Positions 8,560 through 17,146 of a stretch of 64,000 nucleotides of DNA are shown in pieces. Every line of letters starts with the position of its first letter. The first letter of the stretch is position 1. The position numbers were made by a program, and so were the translations under genes. Source of the stretch: Methanolinea sp. (lineage in GTDB: Archaea; Halobacteriota; Methanomicrobia; Methanomicrobiales; Methanospirillaceae). The notes beneath the pieces were generated by a model, which worked only from the letters and a program-made list of their open reading frames with translations, was not told the DNA's origin and made no database searches. The DNA lies in NCBI GenBank assembly GCA_018263335.1, contig JADFCY010000009.1, positions 20,554-84,553 on the forward strand, given 5' to 3'.

Positions 8560-9182
8560 TCTGGGTAGACGGAGTCCTCGTCTCGATCGGCGAGGGCGGG
8601 GTCTACGGAGAGCGCACCCTCTCTGGTAAGCGGGTGTGGAACCCGTACCGGAGCAAGCTTGCGGCATATTATCACCTGGGGGGAGACGTGGAGATAGACC
8701 GCTTGACGCGGGTCCTGTACCTCGGCGCAGCCCATGGCACCACCGTATCGCATGTCGCCGATTATGCGGAGATCGTGTATGCCGTCGAGAATGCCTGCAT
8801 TCCGATGCGCGACCTCCTTGCGGTCGCGGCAAGGAGGAGGAATATCATACCCCTTTTTGCAGACGCCACCCGGCCGCGTGAATATGCCCCCCTGGTGGAG
8901 ACCGTGCATCTGCTCATAGAGGATGTTGCTCACCCCGACCAGGCAGGCATTGCGATTGCCAACTCGGTCTTCCTTGAGGCCGGGGGAGCCGCGATCCTCG
9001 CGATCAAGGCCAGGAGCATCGACGTCTCCCGCAGCCCCCGCGAGGTGGTGGACGAGGTATGCAGGACACTCAGCGGGTCACCGCTCGTGGTCGGGAAGGT
9101 GATCTGGCTCGAACCGTACCACCGTGACCATGCCATCATGGTCTGCAGGAAGATCGGACCGTGCACAGAAGAGAAGGAGTAG
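8556..9182 (+). CDS. flpA: fibrillarin-like rRNA/tRNA 2'-O-methyltransferase
   Basis: 208-residue AdoMet-dependent methyltransferase of box C/D ribonucleoprotein. The AdoMet-binding motif I is 'VLYLGAAHGTTVSHVAD' (residues ~50-65), followed by 'VYAVE' and 'DLLAVAARRRNIIPLFADATRP', then the catalytic-core 'EDVAHPDQ' segment. ATG start overlaps the nop5 stop (ATGA). The TAG stop lies inside the 3' end of the tRNA-Gln gene on the opposite strand, leaving no room for a separate terminator before the tRNA. Confidence 0.95.
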   Translation: MIWVDGVLVSIGEGGVYGERTLSGKRVWNPYRSKLAAYYHLGGDVEIDRLTRVLYLGAAHGTTVSHVADYAEIVYAVENACIPMRDLLAVAARRRNIIPLFADATRPREYAPLVETVHLLIEDVAHPDQAGIAIANSVFLEAGGAAILAIKARSIDVSRSPREVVDEVCRTLSGSPLVVGKVIWLEPYHRDHAIMVCRKIGPCTEEKE

Positions 9183-9252
9183 CCCGGAGCAGATTCGAAC
9201 TGCTGTCGCGGGATCCAGAGTCCCGCATGATTGACCGCTACACTACCGGGCT
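9180..9252 (-). tRNA. tRNA-Gln(CTG)
   Basis: Minus strand: acceptor AGCCCGG/CCGGGCT, anticodon stem CGGGA/TCCCG with loop CTCTGGA (anticodon CTG), T arm AGCAG-TTCGAAT-CTGCT. Discriminator A, no CCA. Its last three bases are the flpA stop codon on the other strand. Confidence 0.94.
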
Positions 9253-9333
9253 ATCGCACCTCACATTATCTGTCCTTTTCCATAATTAACCTGACTGATT
9301 CTGGAAAAAAACTGCATGCGGGCCGACACCCGT

Positions 9334-10050
9334 TCAAAGAGGACACTTCCCACAGGCCCTGCATACCGGGGGAACCGGCCGGAACCGTTCTCCCCGGGCG
9401 CAGAATGGCTCGATGTCGTCTGCGTCCCTCCGGTAATAGATGTGGGGGACAAGGGAGATGTGCGTATAAGACCCGCAGTCCAGGCAAAGCGACTTTGCGA
9501 TCTCCTTCTGCAGCGAGACGAGGGCATACATGTTCGCACCCGCAGCCGTCAGCATGTCATTGCTCCGGAAGACCACCTTCATGTGCAGCAGCCCGTCCCG
9601 CGAGACGCACTGCACCAGCTGGAGGCAGGGACAGTCATCAAGGTGCTCGTCAACTACCGGGTTCCAGGTGATGGCGATGGCCCTCCTGCTTGAGGGGGCC
9701 TTCTTGAGCTTATGCACGATGTAGGCGACCTGGTCCACGTGGACGTCTTCCCCGTGCTCATTCCGGAGCCCCCCGCCCCAGTTGAAGAGACGGTCGTGGT
9801 AGTCATACTCGAAGACGGAATCAGATCCCTCGATCAGGTCGCGTGCGTACTTCTCCATGAACCGCTGCTGGAACCGTGAACACGGGCTGACCATGGGCGG
9901 GCTGTCCGGGCGCTCCACCCGCATCGTCACCTCCTCGAACTCGATGGTACCTTCCTGGTCCTCTGTCTCGAGGACCCACCCCTTCTCGAGGATCATCCTC
10001 ACCACCTGTTCGTGGGCCGATGCCAGTGTGGGTGCCTTGATGATACGCAT
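9334..10050 (-). CDS. thyA: thymidylate synthase, archaeal ThyA type
   Basis: 238 residues. Makes dTMP from dUMP by reductive methylation; in methanogens the carbon donor is thought to be methylene-tetrahydromethanopterin. The nucleophilic cysteine lies in 'DDCPCLQLVQC' (residues ~138-148) and is followed by 'VVFRSNDMLTAAGANMYAL', matching the RSxD and N motifs of ThyA. The C-terminus ends with a CxxC pair ('CRACGKCPL') plus an upstream 'CLDCG', seen in the methanogen form. A TAATTTAACT box A about 30 bases before the ATG suggests a leaderless or very short-leader mRNA. Confidence 0.85.
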   Translation of the reverse strand: MRIIKAPTLASAHEQVVRMILEKGWVLETEDQEGTIEFEEVTMRVERPDSPPMVSPCSRFQQRFMEKYARDLIEGSDSVFEYDYHDRLFNWGGGLRNEHGEDVHVDQVAYIVHKLKKAPSSRRAIAITWNPVVDEHLDDCPCLQLVQCVSRDGLLHMKVVFRSNDMLTAAGANMYALVSLQKEIAKSLCLDCGSYTHISLVPHIYYRRDADDIEPFCARGERFRPVPPVCRACGKCPL

Positions 10051-10345
10051 ATATCATTATAGCATACCGAATGATAGTTAAATTACTGCCAGGAGCGCTG
10101 AAGGGGATGTGCAAGTGCAGAGATTCCTCAAATCTCCGGGTTCTCACAGCCTTCCCGCCTTCAGTACCCGGGGCTGTTATTTCAGGCGCTGGAGCGGTGC
10201 GCGTGGGAATGAAGGGGGTCTGGCAAGTGCGACGATGGCAGATCCTTGTGGGGGATGGCAATGAACCCAGAAAACCGGCGATCTCATACTCTTTGCCGGA
10301 TTCAGCGCCTGCTCACCGATTTATTCCCCCTGAATCGACCAAAAA

Positions 10346-10357
10346 GGATATATTAAG
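10346..10357 (+). promoter_or_regulatory. box A promoter of the S-layer gene
   Basis: GGATATATTAAG preceded by an A-rich BRE-like stretch (AAAAA). A start about 25 bases later, near 10380, would give a 5' leader of roughly 120 bases, long for an archaeal mRNA. Confidence 0.6.
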
Positions 10358-10408
10358 TGTTCCACAAATATTGAATCATATTCCGTTATTCGGAGTATGG
10401 AGCATGGT

Positions 10409-10443
10409 GGAATTGCCGTTCGACACCTGTCGATGGCAGTTCT
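10409..10443 (+). promoter_or_regulatory. hairpin in the S-layer mRNA leader
   Basis: AATTGCCGTTCGAC / GTCGATGGCAGTT pair around an ACCT tetraloop, about 15 pairs including G-U pairs and one bulged T. It lies between the predicted start site and the AAGGAGG ribosome binding site (10490-10496). Such leaders could stabilise a very abundant mRNA. Confidence 0.55.
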
Positions 10444-10501
10444 GACGTGTGCAATGGATTCGAACGTTCAGGATTTGGACATGAGTTAAGGAGGACAAAA
10501 G

Positions 10502-13045
10502 ATGATTAAGCGTTTTAGCCTTGCACTGATCGCCTTGGTCGCGCTGGCAGTGCTGATGCTTCCCGCATCCGCAGCCACGATCAAGAACATCCCTGCAGGC
10601 GGAGATGTGTTCATCGGTGAAGAGGGTCTTGACATATCTGCCGGACTCGGAGCCGCAACCCAGATTGCATACTGGGCATCCGGGACCTCGACAGGTGACC
10701 AGCCCACCAACATCATCACCGTTGGAACCCCCACCAGCTACTACATTTCCCCGCAGATCTTCGTAGGGAAGACAGGTACCTGGTACCAGTGGACCGGCGC
10801 GAGGGGACCCGCCGTAATGAACGTCGTTGACCCCGCACTGACCGTCAAGGTATGGGACAACACTGCAGGAAAGGACGTGACCGGCAAGTCCGTGCCGCCG
10901 GGCAACTACCTGAACTTCAGGATTGAGACCAACACCTACTCGGCCACTACCAGGTCTGACGCAACGGGCCAGGGGTTCGTGAACATCCGCGTGAAGACTG
11001 CCGATGGTGCGACCTACACTGCACTGTTCCAGACCACGACGGTTTCCCGTTCGCTTACCAACCAGGCACCCAACAGCGACCTCTGGTACTGGGCACCCCA
11101 GGTAACCAACCAGGGATGGAACACCGATGTCCTTGATGCAAACGGCGCAAGGATGTACAAGTCCGGGACCTACACCGTCTATGCCGAACTTGACCTGAAC
11201 AAGATCAAGGACAACTACAAGGCACCCGACGGCACCGACTACACCGGTAAGACCATCTCGGCAACCCAGACCGTGATCATCGCGTCTGACACCGTCAAGA
11301 TCGAGGCCAGCAAGGATGTAGTCGTCCGCGGCAACCCGTTCTCTGTGACTGTCACCGGCAGGCCGAACACCTACTACGTGCTGTGGGTGAAGGGAACTGG
11401 CCAGATGGCCGGAACCGCACTTGACCAGCCCCCGCTGCTTGTTGCAAGCCAGAAGGATGTCGAGTCCAACGCCTTCATCGGCCAGTATGCCTATGAGGGT
11501 GGCGCAGGTCGCACCGTAGCAGATGACGTTCCGGCCCAGCCGGCAAAGACCAGCTACTACGCCGCGGCAAAGACCTCCAACAGCGGTACCATCACCGTAG
11601 GATGGGTCACCTCCCAGGCAACCAAGGACAAGAAGTACACCTTCCGTGTTGAGAGGGGTCCCGGCGCAGCCGTCATCACCGACCCGACCTGGCGCGACCG
11701 TCTCTATGCAGACCAGTTCAAGTCCGATGAAGTCGACGTGAAGGTCGAGAAGGGAACCGTGACCGTAGTCGCTGCAGGCGACCAGAGCTACTTCCTGGGC
11801 CAGGAAGTCAAGCTGACCGGAACCAACTCCGAGACTGACACCGTGTACCTCTTCATCACCGGGCCGAACCTCCCCTCGCAGGGTGGCAGGCTGACTGACC
11901 CGAGGACCGGTGTTGTGAACGGCGTTACCACCACCTTCACCACTGCTGACGTCCTCGACGACAACACGTGGGAGTACAAGTGGCAGACCGCCAACCTGAA
12001 CATCGACGCGGGTACCTACACCATCTACGCAGTGGCAACCCCATCTGACAAGAACACCCTCGCCGACACCCAGTACGCAACCGTCTCCATTATCATCAGG
12101 AAGCCGTTCGTGACCGCAGTTGCATCCCAGTCCACCGTCGCCCAGGGTGACAAGTTCTTCATCCGCGGCGTGGCCGAGGGCCAGCCCTCCCAGGGTGTCC
12201 AGGTCTGGATCATGGGTAAGAACTACGTGCGGGTTGACACCGAGAGCGTCAACAACGACGGAAGCTTCGAGAAGGAGATCAACCAGGGAATCACCGCCAA
12301 CATGGCACCCGGGCAGTACTTCGTGGTCATCCAGCACCCGATGTACAACGACAGGCTTGATGTGAACCCGAGGGCAGTCGCTCCGTGGCCCTACCGCGAG
12401 GTCGTCGGACCCTACCCCGTAGCCAACTCCGTGCTCTTCCTCCTTGAGGGGCCCGGCAGCCTGCAGGGATCTGACGCTGCAGAGGCACTGGTCGTGGCAC
12501 TCGACAACGCAGCCGTTGACGATACCTACACCAAGCTCCAGTTCCTGATCGAGGCACCCACCATCAAGATCACCCCGATCACCGAGAAGCAGGTAGGCGA
12601 GAAGTTCGAGATCAAGGGCACTACCAACCTTGCCGTCGACGACGAGCTGCTGGTTGAAGTCGTCTCCTCGTCCTTCTCCCCGACCCAGAAGACCCAGAGC
12701 GGTGAGTTCAGTGGCGCAACTGGAACGGTAAAGGTCCAGAAGGGAACCGAAGGCTTCAACACCTGGTCCTTCCCTGTCGACACCACCACCTTCAAGCCCG
12801 ATGAGTACATCGTGCAGGTCTCTGGCGTGACCGTGGACGTGACCTCGACTGCACTCTTCAACGTTGTCGCAGTCAAGCCGACCACGATCCCGACCACCGC
12901 CCCGCCGACCACGGTGACCACTGTTGCAACCCCTGTGCCGACCACCCCGACCCCGACCCCGACCCCGACAACTCCGGGATTCGGTGCCCTGGTTGCCCTG
13001 ATCGGCCTTGGTGCAGTGGCCTTCCTCATCGTGCGCAAGCACTGA
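10502..13045 (+). CDS. major S-layer glycoprotein, DUF3821 type with PGF-CTERM tail
   Basis: 847-residue exported surface protein, probably the subunit of the S-layer. It has a Sec signal peptide (residues 1-24, ending 'LPASAA'), a long beta-rich ectodomain of repeated Ig-like strands typical of the Methanomicrobiales DUF3821 family, a Thr/Pro-rich stalk (residues ~800-822) likely to be O-glycosylated, then 'TPGFGALVALIGLGAVAFLIVRKH', a PGF-CTERM sorting signal processed by archaeosortase A and replaced by a lipid anchor. The perfect AAGGAGG ribosome binding site, strong box A, hairpin leader and very uniform C/G-ending codons all point to very high expression. A T-run follows the stop. Confidence 0.85.
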   Translation: MIKRFSLALIALVALAVLMLPASAATIKNIPAGGDVFIGEEGLDISAGLGAATQIAYWASGTSTGDQPTNIITVGTPTSYYISPQIFVGKTGTWYQWTGARGPAVMNVVDPALTVKVWDNTAGKDVTGKSVPPGNYLNFRIETNTYSATTRSDATGQGFVNIRVKTADGATYTALFQTTTVSRSLTNQAPNSDLWYWAPQVTNQGWNTDVLDANGARMYKSGTYTVYAELDLNKIKDNYKAPDGTDYTGKTISATQTVIIASDTVKIEASKDVVVRGNPFSVTVTGRPNTYYVLWVKGTGQMAGTALDQPPLLVASQKDVESNAFIGQYAYEGGAGRTVADDVPAQPAKTSYYAAAKTSNSGTITVGWVTSQATKDKKYTFRVERGPGAAVITDPTWRDRLYADQFKSDEVDVKVEKGTVTVVAAGDQSYFLGQEVKLTGTNSETDTVYLFITGPNLPSQGGRLTDPRTGVVNGVTTTFTTADVLDDNTWEYKWQTANLNIDAGTYTIYAVATPSDKNTLADTQYATVSIIIRKPFVTAVASQSTVAQGDKFFIRGVAEGQPSQGVQVWIMGKNYVRVDTESVNNDGSFEKEINQGITANMAPGQYFVVIQHPMYNDRLDVNPRAVAPWPYREVVGPYPVANSVLFLLEGPGSLQGSDAAEALVVALDNAAVDDTYTKLQFLIEAPTIKITPITEKQVGEKFEIKGTTNLAVDDELLVEVVSSSFSPTQKTQSGEFSGATGTVKVQKGTEGFNTWSFPVDTTTFKPDEYIVQVSGVTVDVTSTALFNVVAVKPTTIPTTAPPTTVTTVATPVPTTPTPTPTPTTPGFGALVALIGLGAVAFLIVRKH

Positions 13046-13060
13046 AAACACCAAAACCTA

Positions 13061-13070
13061 CCTTTTTTCT
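13061..13070 (+). terminator. T-run terminator of the S-layer gene
   Basis: CCTTTTTTCT lies 15 bases after the TGA stop; oligo-T tracts are the usual archaeal termination signal. Confidence 0.45.
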
Positions 13071-13281
13071 CGCACGCCTCCTCTGCCAGGGGGGTCATTT
13101 GCCGGGCCGCGGGTGACCGTGGTGCGTCCAATCACCGACGCAAGAGAAATCACTAATACCATGCGGCCGAAAACCTAAAAAGCAGGTATCAGGCGCGGAT
13201 TTCACGCTCTTCGCCCACGTCCGACAGGACCGGGCGGCAAAGACGACGGGTTTTCCCGCTGCCTGCCCGGAGAAGGACCAC

Positions 13282-14808
13282 ATGAAACTGACTGCAAAGC
13301 TCGTTGACATCGGCACACGGGAAGTCCTCCTGCATATCGACGATTCGAGGAATATCGGGGTACTGCCGGGAGACCGCATCCAGATACTCAACGAGGTGAC
13401 AGGGGTTTCCGTTGCGGCCTTCATCGGCACCACCAGCACGCTCCTGCCCAAGGGGACGATCGGGATTTACAAGGTCACCAACGAACGACTTCAGCTCGAA
13501 GACGGGGTACCCGTGGAGGTCAGGAAAGCCGAGAGACCGGTCACCCTCGACTACATCAAGAAGAAGATGGACGGCCAGCACCTCACAAAGGAAGAGACGT
13601 ATGCCGTGATCAGGGACGTGGTCTCCGACAACCTCTCTCCTGCCGAGCTGACCGCGTTCATCACTGCCTGCTACATAAACGAGATGGACATGGACGAGGT
13701 GGAGCACCTTACCAGGGCGATGGTAGACACCGGCGAGCGGCTCACGTTCCATGCCCACCCAATCGTTGACAAGCACTCGATTGGCGGGGTGCCGGGGAAC
13801 AAGATCTCCCTCCTTGTTGTCCCCATCATCGCCGCGAGCGGTCTCAAGATCCCAAAGACCAGCTCACGGGCAATCACCGGTGCGGGTGGGACGGCCGATC
13901 TCATGGAGGTCCTCGCGCCGGTCGATTTTTCGGCATCCGAGGTCCAGAGGATGACAGAGAGGGTAGGTGCCGTGATCGTGTGGGGCGGCGCCACAAACAT
14001 CGCTCCCGCAGATGACAAGATCATCATCCAGGAGTACCCGTTCCGTATCGATGCCAGGGGACAGATGCTGGCGAGTGTCATGGCCAAGAAGTATGCGGTG
14101 GGTGCCGACCTTGTCGTGATCGACATCCCGGTGGGAGCCCACGCCAAGGTGGCAACAATCCAGGAGGGAAAGAAGCTTGCCCGCGACTTCATCGAGCTCG
14201 GGGACCGCCTCAACATGCAGGTTGAGTGTGCGCTCACCTACGGGGACTCTCCCGTCGGGCGGAGCATCGGGCCGAACCTCGAAGTGATGGAGGCGCTGCG
14301 GATCCTCGAGGGGGGAGAGAGCCCGGGCTCTCTTTTGCAAAAAAGCGTCGCCATCGCGGGCATGGCGCTCGAGATGTCGGGGAAGGCTGCAAGGGGAATG
14401 GGAGCGCAGATGGCCGAGGATATCCTCAAAAAAGGCGATGCACTGAAGAAGTTCCGCCAGATCATCGAGATCCAGGGAGGAGACCCGAAGATCCGGTCTG
14501 ATGACATCGAACCCGGGAAGTACCAGTTCGTTGTCAACGCTCCCACGTCGGGGTATGTCATCGAGCTGAACAACCGATCCCTCATCAGCCTGGCAAGGAC
14601 TGCCGGAGCGCCCCATGACCGGGGGGCGGGCATTCTCCTCCATGCCAAGAAAGGGAGCCGCGTCGAGAAAGGCCAGCCCATCTTCACCATATACGCCGAC
14701 CGCAACTGGAGGCTGCAGAAAGCCCTGGAGGAAGGGAGGCAGCTGATGCCAGTGGTCGTCGAAGGGATGCTCCTTGACCGGGTGCCGCACGACACCCGGT
14801 GGAGCTGA
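13282..14808 (+). CDS. deoA: AMP phosphorylase (archaeal DeoA family)
   Basis: 508 residues. Phosphorolyses AMP (and other NMPs) to the base and ribose 1,5-bisphosphate, the first step of the archaeal nucleotide-degradation pathway that continues through R15P isomerase and form III RuBisCO where these are present. An N-terminal extension of ~85 residues with a double-psi-type beta fold ('LPGDRIQIL') distinguishes the archaeal enzyme from bacterial thymidine phosphorylase. The family signature is '[18 protein letters not shown]' (residues ~193-210), and phosphate-binding '[11 protein letters not shown]' is intact. GGAG lies about ten bases before the ATG; a possible box A (ACCTAAAAAGC) is at ~13171. 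The partner isomerase and RuBisCO are not in this window. Confidence 0.9.
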   Translation: MKLTAKLVDIGTREVLLHIDDSRNIGVLPGDRIQILNEVTGVSVAAFIGTTSTLLPKGTIGIYKVTNERLQLEDGVPVEVRKAERPVTLDYIKKKMDGQHLTKEETYAVIRDVVSDNLSPAELTAFITACYINEMDMDEVEHLTRAMVDTGERLTFHAHPIVDKHSIGGVPGNKISLLVVPIIAASGLKIPKTSSRAITGAGGTADLMEVLAPVDFSASEVQRMTERVGAVIVWGGATNIAPADDKIIIQEYPFRIDARGQMLASVMAKKYAVGADLVVIDIPVGAHAKVATIQEGKKLARDFIELGDRLNMQVECALTYGDSPVGRSIGPNLEVMEALRILEGGESPGSLLQKSVAIAGMALEMSGKAARGMGAQMAEDILKKGDALKKFRQIIEIQGGDPKIRSDDIEPGKYQFVVNAPTSGYVIELNNRSLISLARTAGAPHDRGAGILLHAKKGSRVEKGQPIFTIYADRNWRLQKALEEGRQLMPVVVEGMLLDRVPHDTRWS

Positions 14809-15092
14809 TCGCCTCTTCAATCCCCTTCACCACCCGTTTTTTTTCGGGCTATCAATTAGCATTGCGCCCATTCCCTTGGCCGGCAAGAGGACTGCGACGG
14901 GGAGACTCGTGGATTGAATAGCCACCCGAAGTGTCCAGTGGAACAGCGTGTGCGGAGAACATGAACATGACCGCGGAATCTCCACCCTGCAGGCACGCGT
15001 CACAACGCAGGTCCCGAGATTTTTTGCCATTTGGAACCTTTCCTGGCCGTTCTACCAATGAGAAGATATAGAGAGAGCGCCGATATCAGAAT

Positions 15093-16484
15093 ATGCAAAG
15101 GACTGGAACCTGTGTTGCATGCGTCCTTCTCCTGACACTTCTCTGCGCTTCCCCGGTCCTGGGGGTGACGGTGCTCGTGAACGTGTACGAGCACGAGGAA
15201 AACATCACCCCTCTCCAGGGGGCATCGCTGTTTGCGAACGGTGCAAGGGTTGGCAAGACCGACAGCAGCGGGAACATCGAGTTCTCCCACCCGGGAACAG
15301 GGATCATACAGGTCATGGTCGAGAAACCCGGCTATGATCCCTGGTCGGGTGACATCGGGGTCAACACGACTACGCTCCTTGTCGAGATGCAGAGGAAGAA
15401 AGTGCCCCTCCTCGTACAGGTATTTGATGCTGACACCCTTGCGCCAGTCGCCGGGGCCACAGTCAGCCTAATCGAGAGAGTGACCAGGCAGACGGCCAGG
15501 ACAGAAGAGAACGGGACAGCCTCCTTTTCCGTTACTGGCGATTCGATGTACACCCTCGAGGTCACCGCCCCCGACTACAGGGCGTATTCTGCAACAGTCG
15601 AGACGGGGCTCGAAGCAAAGACTGTCCAGGCATTGCTCTTTCGTGACGACCGGTTCTCGGTGCTTGTCAGGGACGAAAGTTCCGGCAACCCTGTTCCCGG
15701 CGTGGCAATCCTCGTCGACGGCGAAGCCCGCGGGATCACGGACCAGAAGGGTGCGGTCACGCTGAACCTTCCCCGCGGAAAGGTCTATTCGTTCCAGGCA
15801 AAATTGGAGGGATATGAGGACTACCGCGAGCGGATCATCGTGGACGAGGACCAGGCCCTCGTTGTCCTCACGCTCAATAAGTCTCCCTACAGTGTATTCG
15901 TCTCGGTGTACAGCGAGGAAAAGGCCCCTGTCGAGGGGGCACTTGTCCTTCTCGACGGTCAATCCCATGGGACTACCAACAGGTACGGGAGGGTGCAGCT
16001 TGCGGACCTTAGGCTCGGCGAATACCTGCTCGAAGTCAGGCACCCTGCCTTTGTCAGCCATTCCCAGGTATTGCCGGTCCGCACCCAGGGAGAAGATGTG
16101 GCCGTCGAACTCGAATATCCGGGAGTAAATGCCACCATATCGACCATGGAGGAAGACAAGGTCGCGGTCCCTGGTGTCGTGATACGGATCGACGGGAAAG
16201 AGCAGGGAGTCACGGGGGAAGATGGCACGCTCTCCCTTCGCATGAGGCTGAACACCTCGTACGTGATCACGACGGAAAAAGAGGGGTACGACCCGGCAGA
16301 GATAAAGAAGACGTTTGCGTCACTGAACGAGACTGGCCTTCTTCTCATCCCCATGAAAAAAAGTTTCAACTGGCTTGGAGTGGGCGTGTTGATTGCGGTG
16401 GCGGCAGCACTCTCAATTGCCGCATTCGTGGTTTTGAAGAAGAGGAGACCCGGGAACCTACGCCGCAGGGGAAAAGGCCTGTAA
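15093..16484 (+). CDS. membrane-anchored surface protein with tandem carboxypeptidase-regulatory/PEGA-like repeats
   Basis: 463 residues. It has a signal peptide (1-24), five successive beta-sandwich repeats of about 75-85 residues each, and a C-terminal membrane helix (~425-447) followed by a basic 'KKRRPGNLRRRGKG' stop-transfer tail. Each repeat carries the motif pattern 'PV.GA.V.L.....G.T...G' and ends with a 'Y.V......GY' strand (e.g. 'MVEKPGYDPWSG', 'AKLEGYEDYRE', 'TEKEGYDPAE'), as in CarboxypepD_reg and PEGA domains. These are extracellular scaffolding or binding modules; no enzyme domain is present. A GATATAGAG box A only ~26 bases before the ATG suggests a leaderless mRNA. The 284-base gap before it shows only a T-run after deoA. 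Confidence 0.75.
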   Translation: MQRTGTCVACVLLLTLLCASPVLGVTVLVNVYEHEENITPLQGASLFANGARVGKTDSSGNIEFSHPGTGIIQVMVEKPGYDPWSGDIGVNTTTLLVEMQRKKVPLLVQVFDADTLAPVAGATVSLIERVTRQTARTEENGTASFSVTGDSMYTLEVTAPDYRAYSATVETGLEAKTVQALLFRDDRFSVLVRDESSGNPVPGVAILVDGEARGITDQKGAVTLNLPRGKVYSFQAKLEGYEDYRERIIVDEDQALVVLTLNKSPYSVFVSVYSEEKAPVEGALVLLDGQSHGTTNRYGRVQLADLRLGEYLLEVRHPAFVSHSQVLPVRTQGEDVAVELEYPGVNATISTMEEDKVAVPGVVIRIDGKEQGVTGEDGTLSLRMRLNTSYVITTEKEGYDPAEIKKTFASLNETGLLLIPMKKSFNWLGVGVLIAVAAALSIAAFVVLKKRRPGNLRRRGKGL

Positions 16485-16578
16485 CCCCATGGAGGGGCAT
16501 TCCCCTCAAAATCCACTCATCCGGGAAGTGAGGCACACCGCACCCGCCAGTATGAAGCACTCACCGATTCAGGAAAAG

Positions 16579-16650
16579 CGGACCCAGCGGGAATCGAACC
16601 CGCGTCCTTGGGTCCGAAGCCCAAGAGGATATCCTCTACCCCATGGATCC
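16579..16650 (-). tRNA. tRNA-Arg(TCG)
   Basis: Minus strand: acceptor GGATCCA/TGGGTCC (one G-T pair), anticodon stem TTGGG/CCCAA with loop CTTCGGA (anticodon TCG), T arm GCGGG-TTCGATT-CCCGC. Discriminator G, no CCA. Confidence 0.94.
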
Positions 16651-16671
16651 GTCACAGGCGTTGGCAGGACA

Positions 16672-16682
16672 ACCTATTAAGC
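16672..16682. promoter_or_regulatory. near-symmetric box A shared by tRNA-Arg and the dcd-like gene
   Basis: ACCTATTAAGC reads as GCTTAATAGGT on the other strand, both acceptable TATA boxes. Its centre is ~27 bases from the tRNA-Arg 5' end and ~32 bases from the dcd-like ATG, and no other box A is visible in the 58-base gap. Confidence 0.5.
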
Positions 16683-16708
16683 ATTTTCTGTAGTATTGAT
16701 CTGTAACA

Positions 16709-17146
16709 ATGATCCTGTCGTCGTCAGAGATCGCCAGGCGCCTCCGGGGATGTGAAGGTGAGGGCGACCTCGTCATAGAACCCTACAGCGAAGAATGCCA
16801 GCAGCCCGCATCGTACGATCTCAGGGTGGGTGGCGATTTTGTCCTGCCACCGGGGATATGTACACTTGTGAGCACCCTTGAAAGGGTAGAGCTGCCTTCG
16901 GACCTTGCAGCAACGCTCAGGTGCAGGTCATCCTTCGGGAGGAGAGGCATCGTGCTCACCGCGGGCTTCGTTGACCCGGGTTTCAGGGGCCAGCTGACTC
17001 TCTGCCTGGTCAACATGGGGGCAGAACACCTCACCCTGCGAAAGAATGACCGGGTGGTCCAGATGATATTCCACCAGGTCACCGATGGCAGGAGCATGTA
17101 TTGCGGGCGATACCAGGACAGCACAGGCGTCATACAGGCGAGATAA
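16709..17146 (+). CDS. dcd: dCTP deaminase/dUTPase-family nucleotide hydrolase (Dcd-like)
   Basis: 145-residue trimeric beta-barrel enzyme of the Dcd/Dut superfamily. 'QPASYDLRVG' (residues ~30-39), 'RSSFGRRG' and 'AGFVDPGFRGQLTL' are the family motifs, and the tail 'GRYQDSTGV' resembles the KYQxQxG end of archaeal Dcd. The position of the deaminase glutamate (E138 of E. coli Dcd, usually in 'TLE') is a cysteine here ('LTLCLVN'), while the dUTPase aspartate ('VDPGF') is kept. It may therefore be a dUTPase only, supplying dUMP for ThyA. It is also shorter than usual Dcd (about 185-205). No ribosome binding site is seen, so translation is probably leaderless. nrpR starts one base after its stop. 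Confidence 0.8.
   Translation: MILSSSEIARRLRGCEGEGDLVIEPYSEECQQPASYDLRVGGDFVLPPGICTLVSTLERVELPSDLAATLRCRSSFGRRGIVLTAGFVDPGFRGQLTLCLVNMGAEHLTLRKNDRVVQMIFHQVTDGRSMYCGRYQDSTGVIQAR

Larger units (their letters stand above)
10051..10501. other. 451-base divergent intergenic region thyA / S-layer
   Basis: Holds the thyA promoter at the left edge (10077-10086, minus strand) and, at the right, the S-layer promoter and its ~120-base leader with a strong hairpin (listed separately). The middle (10100-10340) has no convincing ORF or RNA gene. Confidence 0.6.

Noticed and set aside
10440-10490. tRNA-like string GGATTCGAACGTTC before the S-layer gene
   Set aside because: No acceptor or anticodon stem can be formed around it.
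10376-13054. 892-residue minus-strand ORF antisense to the S-layer gene
   Set aside because: It exists because the S-layer gene uses almost only C/G-ending codons. The translation is Gly/Val/Asp/Leu-rich low complexity, while the sense strand has signal peptide, PGF-CTERM and ribosome binding site.
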